From DASRDB01 sp035652815 (GTDB lineage Bacteria > Chloroflexota > Ktedonobacteria > Ktedonobacterales > Ktedonobacteraceae): 61,286 nucleotides of DNA. The stretch covers positions 1 to 61,286 of the forward strand of contig DASRDB010000002.1 of assembly GCA_035652815.1 (NCBI GenBank), in the 5' to 3' direction. The position numbers were made by a program, and so were the translations under genes. How positions within the stretch are numbered: position 1 is the first letter of the stretch; every line of letters starts with the position of its first letter. Of this stretch, positions 8,344 through 16,812 are shown one piece after another. Below the pieces are notes generated by a model. That model saw only the letters and a program-made list of their open reading frames with translations. It searched no databases and had not been told where the DNA came from.

Positions 8344-8571
8344 ATGCAGAAGTGGGAATATTTGACAATCCAGATGGAATCCTTTAGCACACTAGGCGGG
8401 AATCGCGTGTCTCCGCGTCTCATGAATGACCAGGAACTTAAGGACTGGAAAAAACTTTCCATTCATAAACTGATCAGCCAGCTAGGTGTAGACGGTTGGG
8501 AAATGACTGGAACATACAAGGATACGGCTTCATTCTACGGATACATCTTTTTCAAGCGTCCAAAGCCCTAA
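8344..8571 (+). CDS. Small DUF4177-like protein
   Basis: 75 residues beginning MQKWEYLTIQMES and ending in a YGYIFFKRP strand. The pattern W-E-Y at the start, an amphipathic helix ending in LGxDGWEMTG, and a final beta strand matches the small DUF4177-type fold (usual form: KWEYKVV ... LNxLGxEGWELV). Function of the family is unknown. GCAGGAGC lies nine bases before the ATG. It stands alone between the peptidase and the convergent sua5 gene, whose stop is only four bases away. Confidence 0.6.
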   Translation: MQKWEYLTIQMESFSTLGGNRVSPRLMNDQELKDWKKLSIHKLISQLGVDGWEMTGTYKDTASFYGYIFFKRPKP

Positions 8572-8575
8572 ATCC

Positions 8576-9658
8576 CTACACTTCAATGATTTTGCCACCG
8601 GCAGCCTTGAGTAGCCTGTCCCTCACGGCCAGCCCTAAGCCATGCTCATCGAAATTGCGGCAGAGAATCACCTGAACACGCGCCTCCTCTAAGGCGCGTA
8701 ATCCCGCAAATAGTGCCGACGCGACCTGGGAGGGATTTTGAGCGCTGCCCAGCTTATAAAGTATCGCGTCATGTCCCTCAAAAATCGGCAGGTCTTCGTC
8801 AGCTACCAGCACGCCGACCCGCTCTCCCTGTCGTTGCCGCCGCTCCAATTCGCGCAGCATAGCCGTTCGCATATGCGCAACAGAGCCATCGTAAAGCAGG
8901 AGCGGAACCGATGGCGCGTAGTGCAGGAGCATCTGGCCTGGGGAAAGCTGTGCTTGCTGCTCCTCTTGCCTGCTTTCTTCATGAACTGGTCGTGGGCGCG
9001 GTGGCTGCACATCCGGCAGCACAGTACGCAGCACCTCCAGGCTCACCCCTCCTGGCCGCAAAATAGTCGGCACATCAGAATGCAAATCCAACACCGTCGA
9101 TTCAACGCCCACCTCACACGGCCCTCCATCAAGGATAAGCGGCACACGTCCGGCGAGATCATCATAAGCATGCTGTGCTGTCGTCGGGCTGACGTGCATG
9201 AAGCGATTGGCGCTCGGGGCGGCAATCGGTGAACCGAGGGCGCGAATCAAGGCAAGCGCGACCGGGTGGCGCGGCATCCGCACTGCCACCGTCTCCAGGC
9301 CTGCTGTGACCAGCTTTGGCACGCGCTCCCCTTTCGGCAAAATCAACGTCAACGGCCCCGGCCAAAAGGCTTTTGCCAGCCGCTTCGCTGCTTCAGGAAT
9401 GTGTCTCGTAAGCTGCTCTAAATCGCCTTCGTGCGCGATATGCACAATTAAGGGATCGCTGAACGGACGCCCTTTCGCGGCAAAGATACGCTCGAGCGCC
9501 GCCGGTTGAAAGGCGTCTCCTCCCAACCCGTACACCGTTTCGGTCGGGAAAACAACCACTTCCCCGTTCCTCAAAAGCGAGGCTGCCCGCTCAATAATGT
9601 CCGCCTCGGGACAAAGCGCATCTACCTGTACAATCTCCGTTTGTAAAAATTGTTGCAT
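8576..9658 (-). CDS. L-threonylcarbamoyladenylate synthase (Sua5 type)
   Basis: 360 residues. It makes threonylcarbamoyl-AMP from threonine, bicarbonate and ATP for the t6A37 modification of ANN-decoding tRNAs. The YrdC domain occupies about residues 15-205 (FPTETVYGLGGDAF, AAKGRPFSDPLIVH, SANRFMHVSPTTA, EVGVESTVLDL). The C-terminal Sua5 domain (about 240-360, starting SPGQMLLHYAPSVPLLLYDG) distinguishes it from the short TsaC form. Length agrees with Sua5 proteins (about 340-360). It is divergent from the esterase gene at 9811, with a 150-bp shared promoter region. With miaB, this is the second gene for hypermodification of tRNA position 37 in the window. Confidence 0.92.
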   Translation of the reverse strand: MQQFLQTEIVQVDALCPEADIIERAASLLRNGEVVVFPTETVYGLGGDAFQPAALERIFAAKGRPFSDPLIVHIAHEGDLEQLTRHIPEAAKRLAKAFWPGPLTLILPKGERVPKLVTAGLETVAVRMPRHPVALALIRALGSPIAAPSANRFMHVSPTTAQHAYDDLAGRVPLILDGGPCEVGVESTVLDLHSDVPTILRPGGVSLEVLRTVLPDVQPPRPRPVHEESRQEEQQAQLSPGQMLLHYAPSVPLLLYDGSVAHMRTAMLRELERRQRQGERVGVLVADEDLPIFEGHDAILYKLGSAQNPSQVASALFAGLRALEEARVQVILCRNFDEHGLGLAVRDRLLKAAGGKIIEV

Positions 9659-9742
9659 TGAATCGTACTACTCCCCAGTACCGTTGTTGTACCACTGCTC
9701 ATAGTTAAAACGTTTCTAGCAATGAGGCATGCAAAGGGTTAT

Positions 9743-9772
9743 TTGTCATATCCATATCTTGCATGCTATACT
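9743..9772 (+). promoter_or_regulatory. Promoter for the secreted esterase gene
   Basis: TTGTCA at 9743-9748, 18-bp spacer, and TATACT at 9767-9772 in the extended form TGCTATACT. It overlaps the upstream in-frame ATG at 9763, which argues for translation from 9811. Confidence 0.55.
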
Positions 9773-9810
9773 CGTTTCGTTTTGAAGTAACAACCAGTAG
9801 AGTACTATAC

Positions 9811-10827
9811 ATGTCGAATTTTCATGAAGAGCGTTCGCACCGGCTGCGCCGCATCATTGGCCTGTCCGGTATCATTATCGCCCTGCTACTCATTGTGGGT
9901 GCGGGCCTATACAGCGCGCGCGCCGGTATTTTACCCGTTGGCGGCCTTTCCTCGAAAAGTCCCGTTGCCACTGCTGGCGCTTCCCCTGTAGCTGCGGCGT
10001 GTCGCGACCTGCCCTCGCATCAGCCAGGGAATAGCAGCCTGTCACTTCAATCCGCCGGATTGACCCGCACGTTCCTGGTGCATCTCCCACCCTCCTACGG
10101 CTCGCAGCCGCAGCCGGTAGTGATTAATTATCACGGCTATGATAACACGGCTCAGAACGCAGCTCAACATACGCGCATGGGCAACGAAGCCGACAAAGCA
10201 GGCTTTATCGTTGTCTTCCCACAAGCCGTCGATAGCCCGCCATCCTGGAACGCCGGTATTGGTACTCATGGGCCAACCGGCGATGCCGATGATGTGCAGT
10301 TCACCAACGATCTGATTGGCTACCTCGAACACAACTACTGCGTCGATACACATCGCATCTACGTTACGGGCTACTCCGAGGGCGGCGGTATGGCCTATCG
10401 CATCGCCTGCGCTCTGAGCAATCAGATCGCTGCCTTTGCCACCGTCGAGGGAGCATTCTATCATGTGCCCGGCGGCTGCAACCCATCACGCGCCGTACCA
10501 TTTCTGGAAATTCACGGGCAGGCAGACCAGCTTGCTCCCTACAACGGCAATCCCTACATGGGCATGGCCTCTGTTCAGACCATCCTGAACCTCTGGCTCG
10601 GCATCGATCAATGCCAGAACAGCAGTACCGTGATCTTTCAGAAAGCCGATGTGACAGGTTACGAATGGTCGCATTGCGCAAGTGGTACCGTCGTCGAGCA
10701 TTATCGCATCAGCGATGGCGGGCATACCTGGCCCGGCTCAAGCCCGATACCCAGCCTCGGCTACACCACACAAACCATCGATGCTAACGTCGTCATCTGG
10801 AATTTTTTCAGCCGCTTTTCCCTGTAA
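9811..10827 (+). CDS. Secreted or membrane-anchored PHB-depolymerase-like esterase (LpqC family)
   Basis: 338 residues. A short charged N-terminus is followed by one hydrophobic segment (GLSGIIIALLLIVGAGLY) that exports or anchors the enzyme. The rest is an alpha/beta hydrolase of the esterase PHB-depolymerase/feruloyl esterase group: oxyanion region VVINYHGYDNTAQN, nucleophile elbow GYSEGGG, acid near EIHGQADQLAPY, and catalytic His in DGGHTWPG. Such enzymes cleave polyhydroxybutyrate or acetyl/feruloyl esters on plant polysaccharides; the substrate is not decidable here. The start at 9811 is chosen because the promoter -10 overlaps the earlier ATG. The Shine-Dalgarno sequence is weak. Confidence 0.8.
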   Translation: MSNFHEERSHRLRRIIGLSGIIIALLLIVGAGLYSARAGILPVGGLSSKSPVATAGASPVAAACRDLPSHQPGNSSLSLQSAGLTRTFLVHLPPSYGSQPQPVVINYHGYDNTAQNAAQHTRMGNEADKAGFIVVFPQAVDSPPSWNAGIGTHGPTGDADDVQFTNDLIGYLEHNYCVDTHRIYVTGYSEGGGMAYRIACALSNQIAAFATVEGAFYHVPGGCNPSRAVPFLEIHGQADQLAPYNGNPYMGMASVQTILNLWLGIDQCQNSSTVIFQKADVTGYEWSHCASGTVVEHYRISDGGHTWPGSSPIPSLGYTTQTIDANVVIWNFFSRFSL

Positions 10828-10888
10828 ATGGCAGTCAAAAACGCGGCTTATTCTAATGGATTGCTTGCCATTACATCCCTGTCACCAG

Positions 10889-10976
10889 ATGTCATGCTGA
10901 GCGCCGCGAAGGATCTGAGGCCCCCACTGGCTCGACACGACAAGCGCGAGATCCTTCGCGGCGCTCAGCATGACAT
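10889..10976. repeat. Perfect 28-bp inverted repeat (GTCATnCTGAGCGCnGCGAAGGATCT family)
   Basis: Arms at 10889-10916 and 10949-10976 are exact reverse complements, separated by 32 bases. The core GTCATGCTGAGCGCCGCGAAGGATCT is the same, bar two positions, as the arms of the repeat at 28046-28136. It lies between the convergent esterase and Nudix genes. The remainder of 10828-11054 holds nothing else I can identify. Confidence 0.85.
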
Positions 10977-11054
10977 ACGGGAGGGCCTTTTTCATGGCCT
11001 GGCATCATCGACATGACGGGAAGCCAGTAACTCGGTCGCTTGCCTATCTCCCTG

Positions 11055-11522
11055 TTACTTATTGCGCAGCGCAAAATAATCTTCGAGCGCAGGCAGGTAA
11101 AACGATTTGAGCCGATTGCGCATGGCCTCTTCATCAAGCCAGAGAGGCTTCCCCTCAATGCTGGCGCGCAATACACCGCTAACTACTTCAGCCCGATAAG
11201 CAAGTAGCAAGGTACTCATATGATAGATGTCCTTGCTGATATTCGCATACGTGCCGATCAACTCACGCGGCTCAACTACCAGACCCGTTTCCTCATGGCA
11301 TTCGCGCCGGGCCGTCTGTGTCGGATGCTCTCGCCAACGCATAAATCCGCCTGGAAGAACCAACGTGCCGCCAGGCCGCTCAACAAGTAGATAACGCCTA
11401 TCCTTCTCCACCAGAACACAAACACTTCCTAATGGAGGCAAATTGCCGAATAGCAGCACATTGAGGAGGTTAAAGCCAAGCCCGATGGCTCGTAACATTC
11501 GACGATACAGTAGATTCAACAA
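11055..11522 (-). CDS. Nudix hydrolase
   Basis: 155 residues with a complete Nudix box: G in LPGGFMRW, then E seven residues on and the core RRECHEETGL (G-x5-E-x7-R-E-x2-E-E-x-G). It hydrolyses a nucleoside diphosphate linked to another group; the substrate is not predictable. The N-terminus (RRMLRAIGLGFNLLNVLLFG) has a hydrophobic stretch before the first strand. The gene is convergent with the esterase gene across the 28-bp inverted repeat and shares a promoter region with the divergent LLM oxidoreductase gene. Confidence 0.85.
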   Translation of the reverse strand: MLNLLYRRMLRAIGLGFNLLNVLLFGNLPPLGSVCVLVEKDRRYLLVERPGGTLVLPGGFMRWREHPTQTARRECHEETGLVVEPRELIGTYANISKDIYHMSTLLLAYRAEVVSGVLRASIEGKPLWLDEEAMRNRLKSFYLPALEDYFALRNK

Positions 11523-11698
11523 AGCTCACAACCCGCCTGTTTCTTCTGATGGCCTTTTTTCACATGCACCGGCCTCACCCCAAGTATAACACAGCTCCTC
11601 AGTCTTTTGCCCTAAAAAACCTTGACTCTCTCGGCATCCATAGCGCGTAATAAAGATATCAAGTTCCTTCCACTTCTATAGAAGAAAGCGAAACAAGC

Positions 11699-12658
11699 AT
11701 GACAATGAAATATGGTTTGATTGTGCCCCAGGGCTGGCGCATGGACCTCGTAGGTATCCCCGACCCGGTCGAGGCCTACGAAACGATGACTCGCGTAGCC
11801 CAGGAAGCGGACGCGCTTGGCTACGACTCAATCTGGCTCTACGACCATTTCCACACCGTTCCGACTCCTACCCAGGAAGTCACCTTCGAATGCTGGACCA
11901 GTACCGCCGCGCTGGCTCGCGACACCAAACGTGTCCGCATCGGACAGATGGTCACATGCAATGGCTATCGCAATCCCGCCCTCCTGGCAAAGATGGCCAG
12001 CACAGTCGATGTCCTCAGTCACGGACGCCTGGATTTCGGCATTGGCGCAGGCTGGTACGAAGATGAGTTCATCGCCTATGGCTACAACTATCCCGATGGG
12101 CCAACGCGCCTGCGCCAGCTTCGCGATGCCGTACAAATCATCCTCAAGATGTGGCACGACGACCGCGCCGTTTTCGAGGGACAGTATCTCCAGGTTCACG
12201 GCGCGATCAACCAGCCAAAGGGCGTGCAGAAGCCCCACATTCCACTCCTCATCGGTGGCGGCGGCGAAAAGGTCACACTCAAGCTGGTCGCTCAGTATGG
12301 CGATGCCTGCAATATCGGCCACCTCACCAACGAGGGACTGGTGCATAAGTTCTCAGTCATTCGAGAACACTGCGAGGCCCTGGGCCGCGACTACAACAGC
12401 ATCCGGCGCACCGTACTATATAACTGTGCCATCGCCGAAACCGACGAGGAAGCAATGGCTAAAACAGAGCCCTTTCAGCGCAACATCCCCTCCGGTCGCA
12501 TCCGCGAGCAAGCGCTGGTCGGCACACCCGACACCATCAAAAAACGCCTGGTTGAGATCGAACAGGCAGGAGCGCAAGAAATCATCCTCTACATGCCCGA
12601 CGCCAAAGATTTAGAATCCGTCCGCATGTTCGCTCAGGAATGCATCGCTAAAGCATAG
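11699..12658 (+). CDS. LLM-class F420-dependent oxidoreductase
   Basis: 319-residue luciferase-like monooxygenase-fold (TIM barrel) protein. Markers are the opening strand KYGLIVPQG, SIWLYDHFH, the GQMVTCNGYRNPALLAKMASTVDVLSHGR-type region (quoted here from its parts), FGIGAGWYEDEF and IPLLIGGGGEK. These match the F420-dependent subgroup (TIGR03560-like), which transfers hydride from coenzyme F420 to small organic substrates. FMN-dependent relatives cannot be wholly excluded. The ATG at 11699 has AGAAAGCGAA upstream. The stop codon lies within a perfect 26-bp hairpin terminator. Confidence 0.85.
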   Translation: MTMKYGLIVPQGWRMDLVGIPDPVEAYETMTRVAQEADALGYDSIWLYDHFHTVPTPTQEVTFECWTSTAALARDTKRVRIGQMVTCNGYRNPALLAKMASTVDVLSHGRLDFGIGAGWYEDEFIAYGYNYPDGPTRLRQLRDAVQIILKMWHDDRAVFEGQYLQVHGAINQPKGVQKPHIPLLIGGGGEKVTLKLVAQYGDACNIGHLTNEGLVHKFSVIREHCEALGRDYNSIRRTVLYNCAIAETDEEAMAKTEPFQRNIPSGRIREQALVGTPDTIKKRLVEIEQAGAQEIILYMPDAKDLESVRMFAQECIAKA

Positions 12659-12710
12659 GAAACAGGCAAACACTGGCCCCAGTCGGCCAGTGTTTGCCTG
12701 TTTCCTATGC
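12653..12710 (+). terminator. Perfect 26-bp hairpin overlapping the LLM oxidoreductase stop codon
   Basis: Arms 12653-12678 and 12685-12710 are exact reverse complements with loop CCAGTC. The left arm contains the final codons and the TAG. TTGTCTTCATTT follows, which is a poor T-tract, but the stem is very stable. The TTGTCT immediately after it also serves as -35 for the next promoter. Confidence 0.75.
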
Positions 12711-12739
12711 TTGTCTTCATTTCTCGTCTCTGCTATACT
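12711..12739 (+). promoter_or_regulatory. Promoter for the glutamine synthetase family gene
   Basis: TTGTCT at 12711-12716, 17-bp spacer, TATACT at 12734-12739 in the extended form TGCTATACT. It abuts the preceding hairpin exactly. Confidence 0.6.
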
Positions 12740-12831
12740 ACCCCTTGCATACGTCAATCCTTTCTTTTCGCGAACCCCATTCGAGGCAAATGAGAGCCAG
12801 CAGCAAGTAGCAGATAGGAGAATGTAGTGTT

Positions 12832-14193
12832 ATGAACATCCAGGATGTTGTGCGCCAGGCACGAGAAGCCAACCTTCGATTGGTGCGTTTCCTGTATTGT
12901 GATAACGGCGGCATCATTCGCGGCAAAACCACGAATGCCAATAAACTTGAGTCCCGCATGAAAGAGGGCATTGGTCAGACTCTCGCCATGCAGGCCTTCA
13001 CCGGAGTTGAAACACTTGCCGCAGTTGACGGCATGGGGCCTGTTGGAGAATTTCGCTTAATTCCTGATCCCAACACCTTCGTTATTTTGCCCTATGTTCC
13101 CAATACGGGCAGCATGATGTGCGATATGATTCTCCTCAACGGGCAACCCTGGGAAGCCTGCCCGCGCACTTTCCTTAAACGCATGATTGCTCGTCTTGCA
13201 GAGCATGGCATGCGAGCTGAAGCGGCCATCGAGCATGAATTTTACCTGGCTCGCGAGGAGAACGGAAAATATGTTCCCGCCGACCATAGCCTCTGCTACA
13301 GCAGCATTGGTCTGGATGACCAGGCGGAAGTCATCGACACCATCCTTGAAGCGCTCGAGGCCGAAGGTGTCTCTATCGAACTTTTCCACACGGAACTCGG
13401 CCCGGCCCAGCAGGAACTCTCGATTCATCATTCCGACGTGCTGAGAGCCGCCGATAACGTCTGCCTTGTCCGCGAGACGGTACGCGGTGTGGCGCGCAGC
13501 TTCGATCTGCTGGCTAGCTTTGCGCCCAAGCCATTCCTCGATCAGGCTGGCAGTGGCGCGCACATTCATATAAGCCTATGGGGTACCGAGGGCAGCGAGA
13601 ATGCCGGGAAGAACCTCTTCTTTGATCCAGGCAAGCGCGGCGGCTTGAGTGATACCGGCAGGTACTTTATCGGCGGTGTTCTCCGCCACATTCGCGCCCT
13701 GGTCGCCATCACCTGCGGCAGTCCCAATTCCTACGACCGCCTGCAGCCGCACTTCTGGAGTTCCGCATATGGAGCGTATGGCTTCGACAACCGCGAAGGC
13801 GCAATTCGCGTTCCCTCCACCTTCTGGGGCCGCGAGGCCGATTCGATCAACCTCGAATTGAAACCCTCCGATCATAGTGGCAACCCCTACCTCGCGATGG
13901 GTGCGCTGCTAGCCACCGGACTGGATGGCATTTTGAACAAAATCGATCCAGGCGATCCCCAGGAAATCGATCCAGGCAACTACAGCGACGAGGAGCGTGA
14001 ACGCCTGGGCATTCGCCGCCTGCCCACTTCACTTGATGAGGCCCTGGACGAATTGGAGCGTGACGAAGTGCTGAAAGAAGCGTTCGGGCCTCTGTTGTTC
14101 AACTCCTACATCGCGGTCAAACGCAACGAGTCCGAGTACTTCAAAGATAAGTCGCCAGAGGAAGAGGCCCGCCAGCACTTCTATAAGTACTGA
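12832..14193 (+). CDS. Glutamine synthetase family protein (GSI-like)
   Basis: 453 residues. N-terminal beta-grasp domain (RFLYCDNGGIIRGKTTN) followed by the ATP-grasp-like catalytic domain with metal and glutamate-binding motifs: EHEFYLA, GPAQQELSIHHSD, SGAHIHISLW, NSYDRLQPHFW and the NREGAIRVPS segment. ELKPSDHSGNPYLAMGALL is the conserved late motif. It lacks the NLYDLP-type adenylylation site expected in true GlnA of the GSI-beta group, so it is more like a GlnA3/gamma-glutamyl-amine ligase or an uncharacterised GSI paralog than the main ammonia-assimilating enzyme. AGGAG lies 11 bases upstream. It has its own promoter and terminator. Confidence 0.8.
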   Translation: MNIQDVVRQAREANLRLVRFLYCDNGGIIRGKTTNANKLESRMKEGIGQTLAMQAFTGVETLAAVDGMGPVGEFRLIPDPNTFVILPYVPNTGSMMCDMILLNGQPWEACPRTFLKRMIARLAEHGMRAEAAIEHEFYLAREENGKYVPADHSLCYSSIGLDDQAEVIDTILEALEAEGVSIELFHTELGPAQQELSIHHSDVLRAADNVCLVRETVRGVARSFDLLASFAPKPFLDQAGSGAHIHISLWGTEGSENAGKNLFFDPGKRGGLSDTGRYFIGGVLRHIRALVAITCGSPNSYDRLQPHFWSSAYGAYGFDNREGAIRVPSTFWGREADSINLELKPSDHSGNPYLAMGALLATGLDGILNKIDPGDPQEIDPGNYSDEERERLGIRRLPTSLDEALDELERDEVLKEAFGPLLFNSYIAVKRNESEYFKDKSPEEEARQHFYKY

Positions 14194-14208
14194 TCTCCAA
14201 TAAAAGAT

Positions 14209-14247
14209 TCGCCGTCCTCGATGAGAGGACGGCGAGTTTTGCTTTTT
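14209..14247 (+). terminator. Rho-independent terminator after the glutamine synthetase family gene
   Basis: Perfect 11-bp stem TCGCCGTCCTC/GAGGACGGCGA, loop GATGA, then GTTTTGCTTTTT. It sits just before the convergent YtxH-like gene. Confidence 0.9.
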
Positions 14248-14255
14248 CGAGAATC

Positions 14256-14630
14256 CTAGTAGCTGGTCGTCGAGCTGGTACCTGACTGCGCGCTCGACTT
14301 CGCGGACTTGGCCGTCTGTTTCGTCGTATCGGCCACATCCTGTCCGGTCTGCTTCACCTCGGTGGTTGCCTTCTGAGCAATATCACCAAGCTGGCTGCCG
14401 GTATCCCTGACCTTCGAGACCGCCTGCTGTGCGTAGTCTTTCAGATTGCTGCTGGTCTGCGAGACGCGATCAGAGACCTGGCGCACATATTCATTGGCAT
14501 TCTCTGGCAGATAGCCACGGAACTCATTAATGCGCTCGCTCAGCATGCGGCGCATATCTTCGCCGCGCATAGGAGCAACCAGCATACCAATGCCGACGCC
14601 AACAAGGATTCCACGAACAAAACCTTTCAT
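14256..14630 (-). CDS. YtxH-like small membrane protein with long amphipathic helix
   Basis: 124 residues. The N-terminus MKGFVRGILVGVGIGMLVAP is one hydrophobic segment followed by MRGEDMRRML, the classic YtxH-domain opening (gas-vesicle-protein-like; glycine-rich TM then a polar segment). The rest is a long coiled or amphipathic helix full of Gln, Lys, Thr and Ser, ending in a Ser/Thr tail. Such proteins are usually stress-linked in Firmicutes and Chloroflexota; no molecular role is established. A GTG six bases earlier is an alternative start; GAAAGG is placed to serve either. Confidence 0.65.
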   Translation of the reverse strand: MKGFVRGILVGVGIGMLVAPMRGEDMRRMLSERINEFRGYLPENANEYVRQVSDRVSQTSSNLKDYAQQAVSKVRDTGSQLGDIAQKATTEVKQTGQDVADTTKQTAKSAKSSAQSGTSSTTSY

Positions 14631-14742
14631 CCTCACTCATCCTTTCTATTCGGTCGATGTGTAGTGACAATTTCTAGAAAGCCGCTTAACACACCTGGCT
14701 TTTGAGGTGGTTTATCACTGATTAGTGACACGTATAAGCCTG

Positions 14743-15852
14743 TCAATAAGTTTCATACGAAACAAGCGAAATAAGCGTTTCCATGTAGCTGGCAAACGCC
14801 GCATATGGACCTATACGCGGCACACTATCCCCAAGTTCCCGTAAACGTTCAACATCATACCCCTGCTGGATTAATTTCCCCAACCATGACCGCGCCTGTT
14901 GCACTCGTTGCGCATCCGCCTCTCTTACCAGCTGGCCTGGATGTCCTCGACCATAGTTATAGCGCCGCAAAAGATCCGTATCGCGCAAGTATGCTCTCAA
15001 TAATGGCAAAACTACCGAATGCAAAGCTCCATCATCGATCAACGGGCGCAAATAGGCTCGAAGTGTTGCCTCGTCAGCCGCTTCCTGCTTGCTCATGGCT
15101 CGCGTCAACTGTACTCGCTCCTGCAAAACAGCGCGAACTTGATGATATAGGCGGCCATCTATCCCCAATCGCACCTCTTGCAGGCGGCCTATGATAGTTG
15201 CGCCATAGCCCGGTCTTCCAACCCAGCCCTCGAGCAGAAGTCGTTTTCCCGCTTCCTGTTGCCACAAGCTCAGCTCATCACGATTCACACGCCAGCGCAG
15301 CCAGCAGCGCGGCGGTATCGCCAAAGGATCGAGGAACAACACTTCATGCGCAACTCCCACAATACCCTCGATAAAAGCCTCCTGCTTTTCGCGCCGGTTA
15401 TTGCCAATTATCCAGGTATCCACTATACCGGCAGCGCGGTACGCCTCGTGCCGGTGCCGCCACTCCTCAAGATCAAGCGGTGCGCACTGGAACTCCACCG
15501 CCTGCTCGCTTCCATCTTCATGCCGGACAAAGACATCAGCAATGCGATTCGGCCCCGGCAAACGTTCTTCAAGCGTCACAGCTGCACGCGGAAATTGCTC
15601 GCGCAGCCACCCGGCAAGAATCGCCTTACCGCGCATATGGCGCTCCGTCTCGAACTCGGTACTCCACGCACATTCACCCCGTTGGTGCGCAAAATGCAGT
15701 TGCATGCGCTTCTCAGGCCCACCTCGCACATGCAGTAGCCCCTTGCAGTTTGGACAATATAGCGCGCGCTCCTGCGACCAGCGCTGCAATTGTTCCAGCG
15801 CCGTCTCATTCGCCATCACCGGCTGACCTTCAGGCCCATACGCAACCAGCAT
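14743..15852 (-). CDS. CoiA-like competence nuclease family protein
   Basis: 369 residues. A Cys-pair and His region (YCPNCKGLLHVRGG, HFAHQRGEC) precedes a PD-(D/E)xK-type nuclease core: E-x2-H in ETERHMRGK, RIADVFV and AVEFQ. This is the CoiA arrangement (zinc-ribbon-like N-terminus, then restriction-like nuclease). CoiA helps process incoming DNA in transformable Firmicutes. No com genes are adjacent, so a competence role here is inference. The nucleus of catalytic residues appears intact. The C-terminal 150 residues are helical and not recognised. The next gene on the same strand (membrane protein) starts upstream with only 12 bases between them, so they may be co-transcribed. Confidence 0.7.
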   Translation of the reverse strand: MLVAYGPEGQPVMANETALEQLQRWSQERALYCPNCKGLLHVRGGPEKRMQLHFAHQRGECAWSTEFETERHMRGKAILAGWLREQFPRAAVTLEERLPGPNRIADVFVRHEDGSEQAVEFQCAPLDLEEWRHRHEAYRAAGIVDTWIIGNNRREKQEAFIEGIVGVAHEVLFLDPLAIPPRCWLRWRVNRDELSLWQQEAGKRLLLEGWVGRPGYGATIIGRLQEVRLGIDGRLYHQVRAVLQERVQLTRAMSKQEAADEATLRAYLRPLIDDGALHSVVLPLLRAYLRDTDLLRRYNYGRGHPGQLVREADAQRVQQARSWLGKLIQQGYDVERLRELGDSVPRIGPYAAFASYMETLISLVSYETY

Positions 15853-15864
15853 CTTAGTTCCTCG

Positions 15865-16620
15865 TCAGTGTCCAAGCAGCAGCCAGGCCGCCAGAGCAGC
15901 AAAGGGCATCCATGCACCCAGCACAATGCCAATCACTGTGACCTGCAACCAGGAGCGCCGTTCGATACGATCATAGAGCAGTGGCAAACACGCTACAATC
16001 AAGCCTTCAAACAGCAGCACATAGGCCGGAGTATGCCCCAGCATCAAATGCGTCGGCGTATAGCGCCACCATCCCCCATAATAGGCCATCTCTTCATACA
16101 GAGGAATTTGAATCGCTCCCCATAGCCCACAAACCAGCATCGCAGGCCGCAAACCAGGCAGGGCGCGCAACCTCCATCCCACATACCCCAGGTGCGTCAG
16201 AATTACCACCCACGAGAGCGGCATATAAATTGGCGAAGCCCAGAGCATCCATTCTCCCACCGGATAAATGAGCGAATGCACTACGTAGTGACCAGAGGCA
16301 TCGGTAAACAATTCGCATATGCCCGCTATCAATCCCGCCAGCATGAAGCGTCCCAATAACGTCCGAGCCTCCTTCCAGGCAACCACAAACGCTAACCAGT
16401 ACAGGGCAAGAAAAACATCCACCGCTCCAACATACCACCAGCGCGTCACCGCGTCGATCAGAGTCGAGACAAAACAAAGCACAATCCCCACAAGCACAAC
16501 CACATCCAGGTGCGTAATATAGCGAACCACAGCCCGCTGCTCAAGGCGCTTTTCCAGGGGAGTCACCGCATTTTCAATCGTCATCAAACGTCTAAGCAGC
16601 GAGGTACTTTCTTGTAACAT
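15865..16620 (-). CDS. Polytopic membrane protein of unknown function
   Basis: 251 residues with about seven hydrophobic segments (for example VVVLVGIVLCFVSTLI, VFLALYWLAFVVAW, FMLAGLIAGICELF and VIGIVLGAWMPFAALAAWLL). Polar and charged residues placed between helices include CELFTDASGHYVVH and LYEEMAYYGGWW, which could form a site, but I do not recognise the family. It lies 12 bases upstream of the CoiA-like gene on the same strand, so the two probably share a transcript. The 190-bp gap to the divergent permease gene holds a possible weak promoter (TTGCTT at 16725-16730, TAGTCT at 16748-16753) for the latter. Confidence 0.55.
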   Translation of the reverse strand: MLQESTSLLRRLMTIENAVTPLEKRLEQRAVVRYITHLDVVVLVGIVLCFVSTLIDAVTRWWYVGAVDVFLALYWLAFVVAWKEARTLLGRFMLAGLIAGICELFTDASGHYVVHSLIYPVGEWMLWASPIYMPLSWVVILTHLGYVGWRLRALPGLRPAMLVCGLWGAIQIPLYEEMAYYGGWWRYTPTHLMLGHTPAYVLLFEGLIVACLPLLYDRIERRSWLQVTVIGIVLGAWMPFAALAAWLLLGH

Positions 16621-16812
16621 GCTCTTTCGCTTATCCTGGTAAGTAAGAAACCCTGTTCTATTCTTCTACTATGCAAATTATAAGCCCAAAAAAGAAAACC
16701 CTGCTACTTTCCATGAAAAACCTCTTGCTTTTGGCAACAAAATAGAGTAGTCTTCAAGCCGGGCAAGGTTGATAGGCCATTTTACAACACATATGCGGAG
16801 AGGCTGCCTGAC

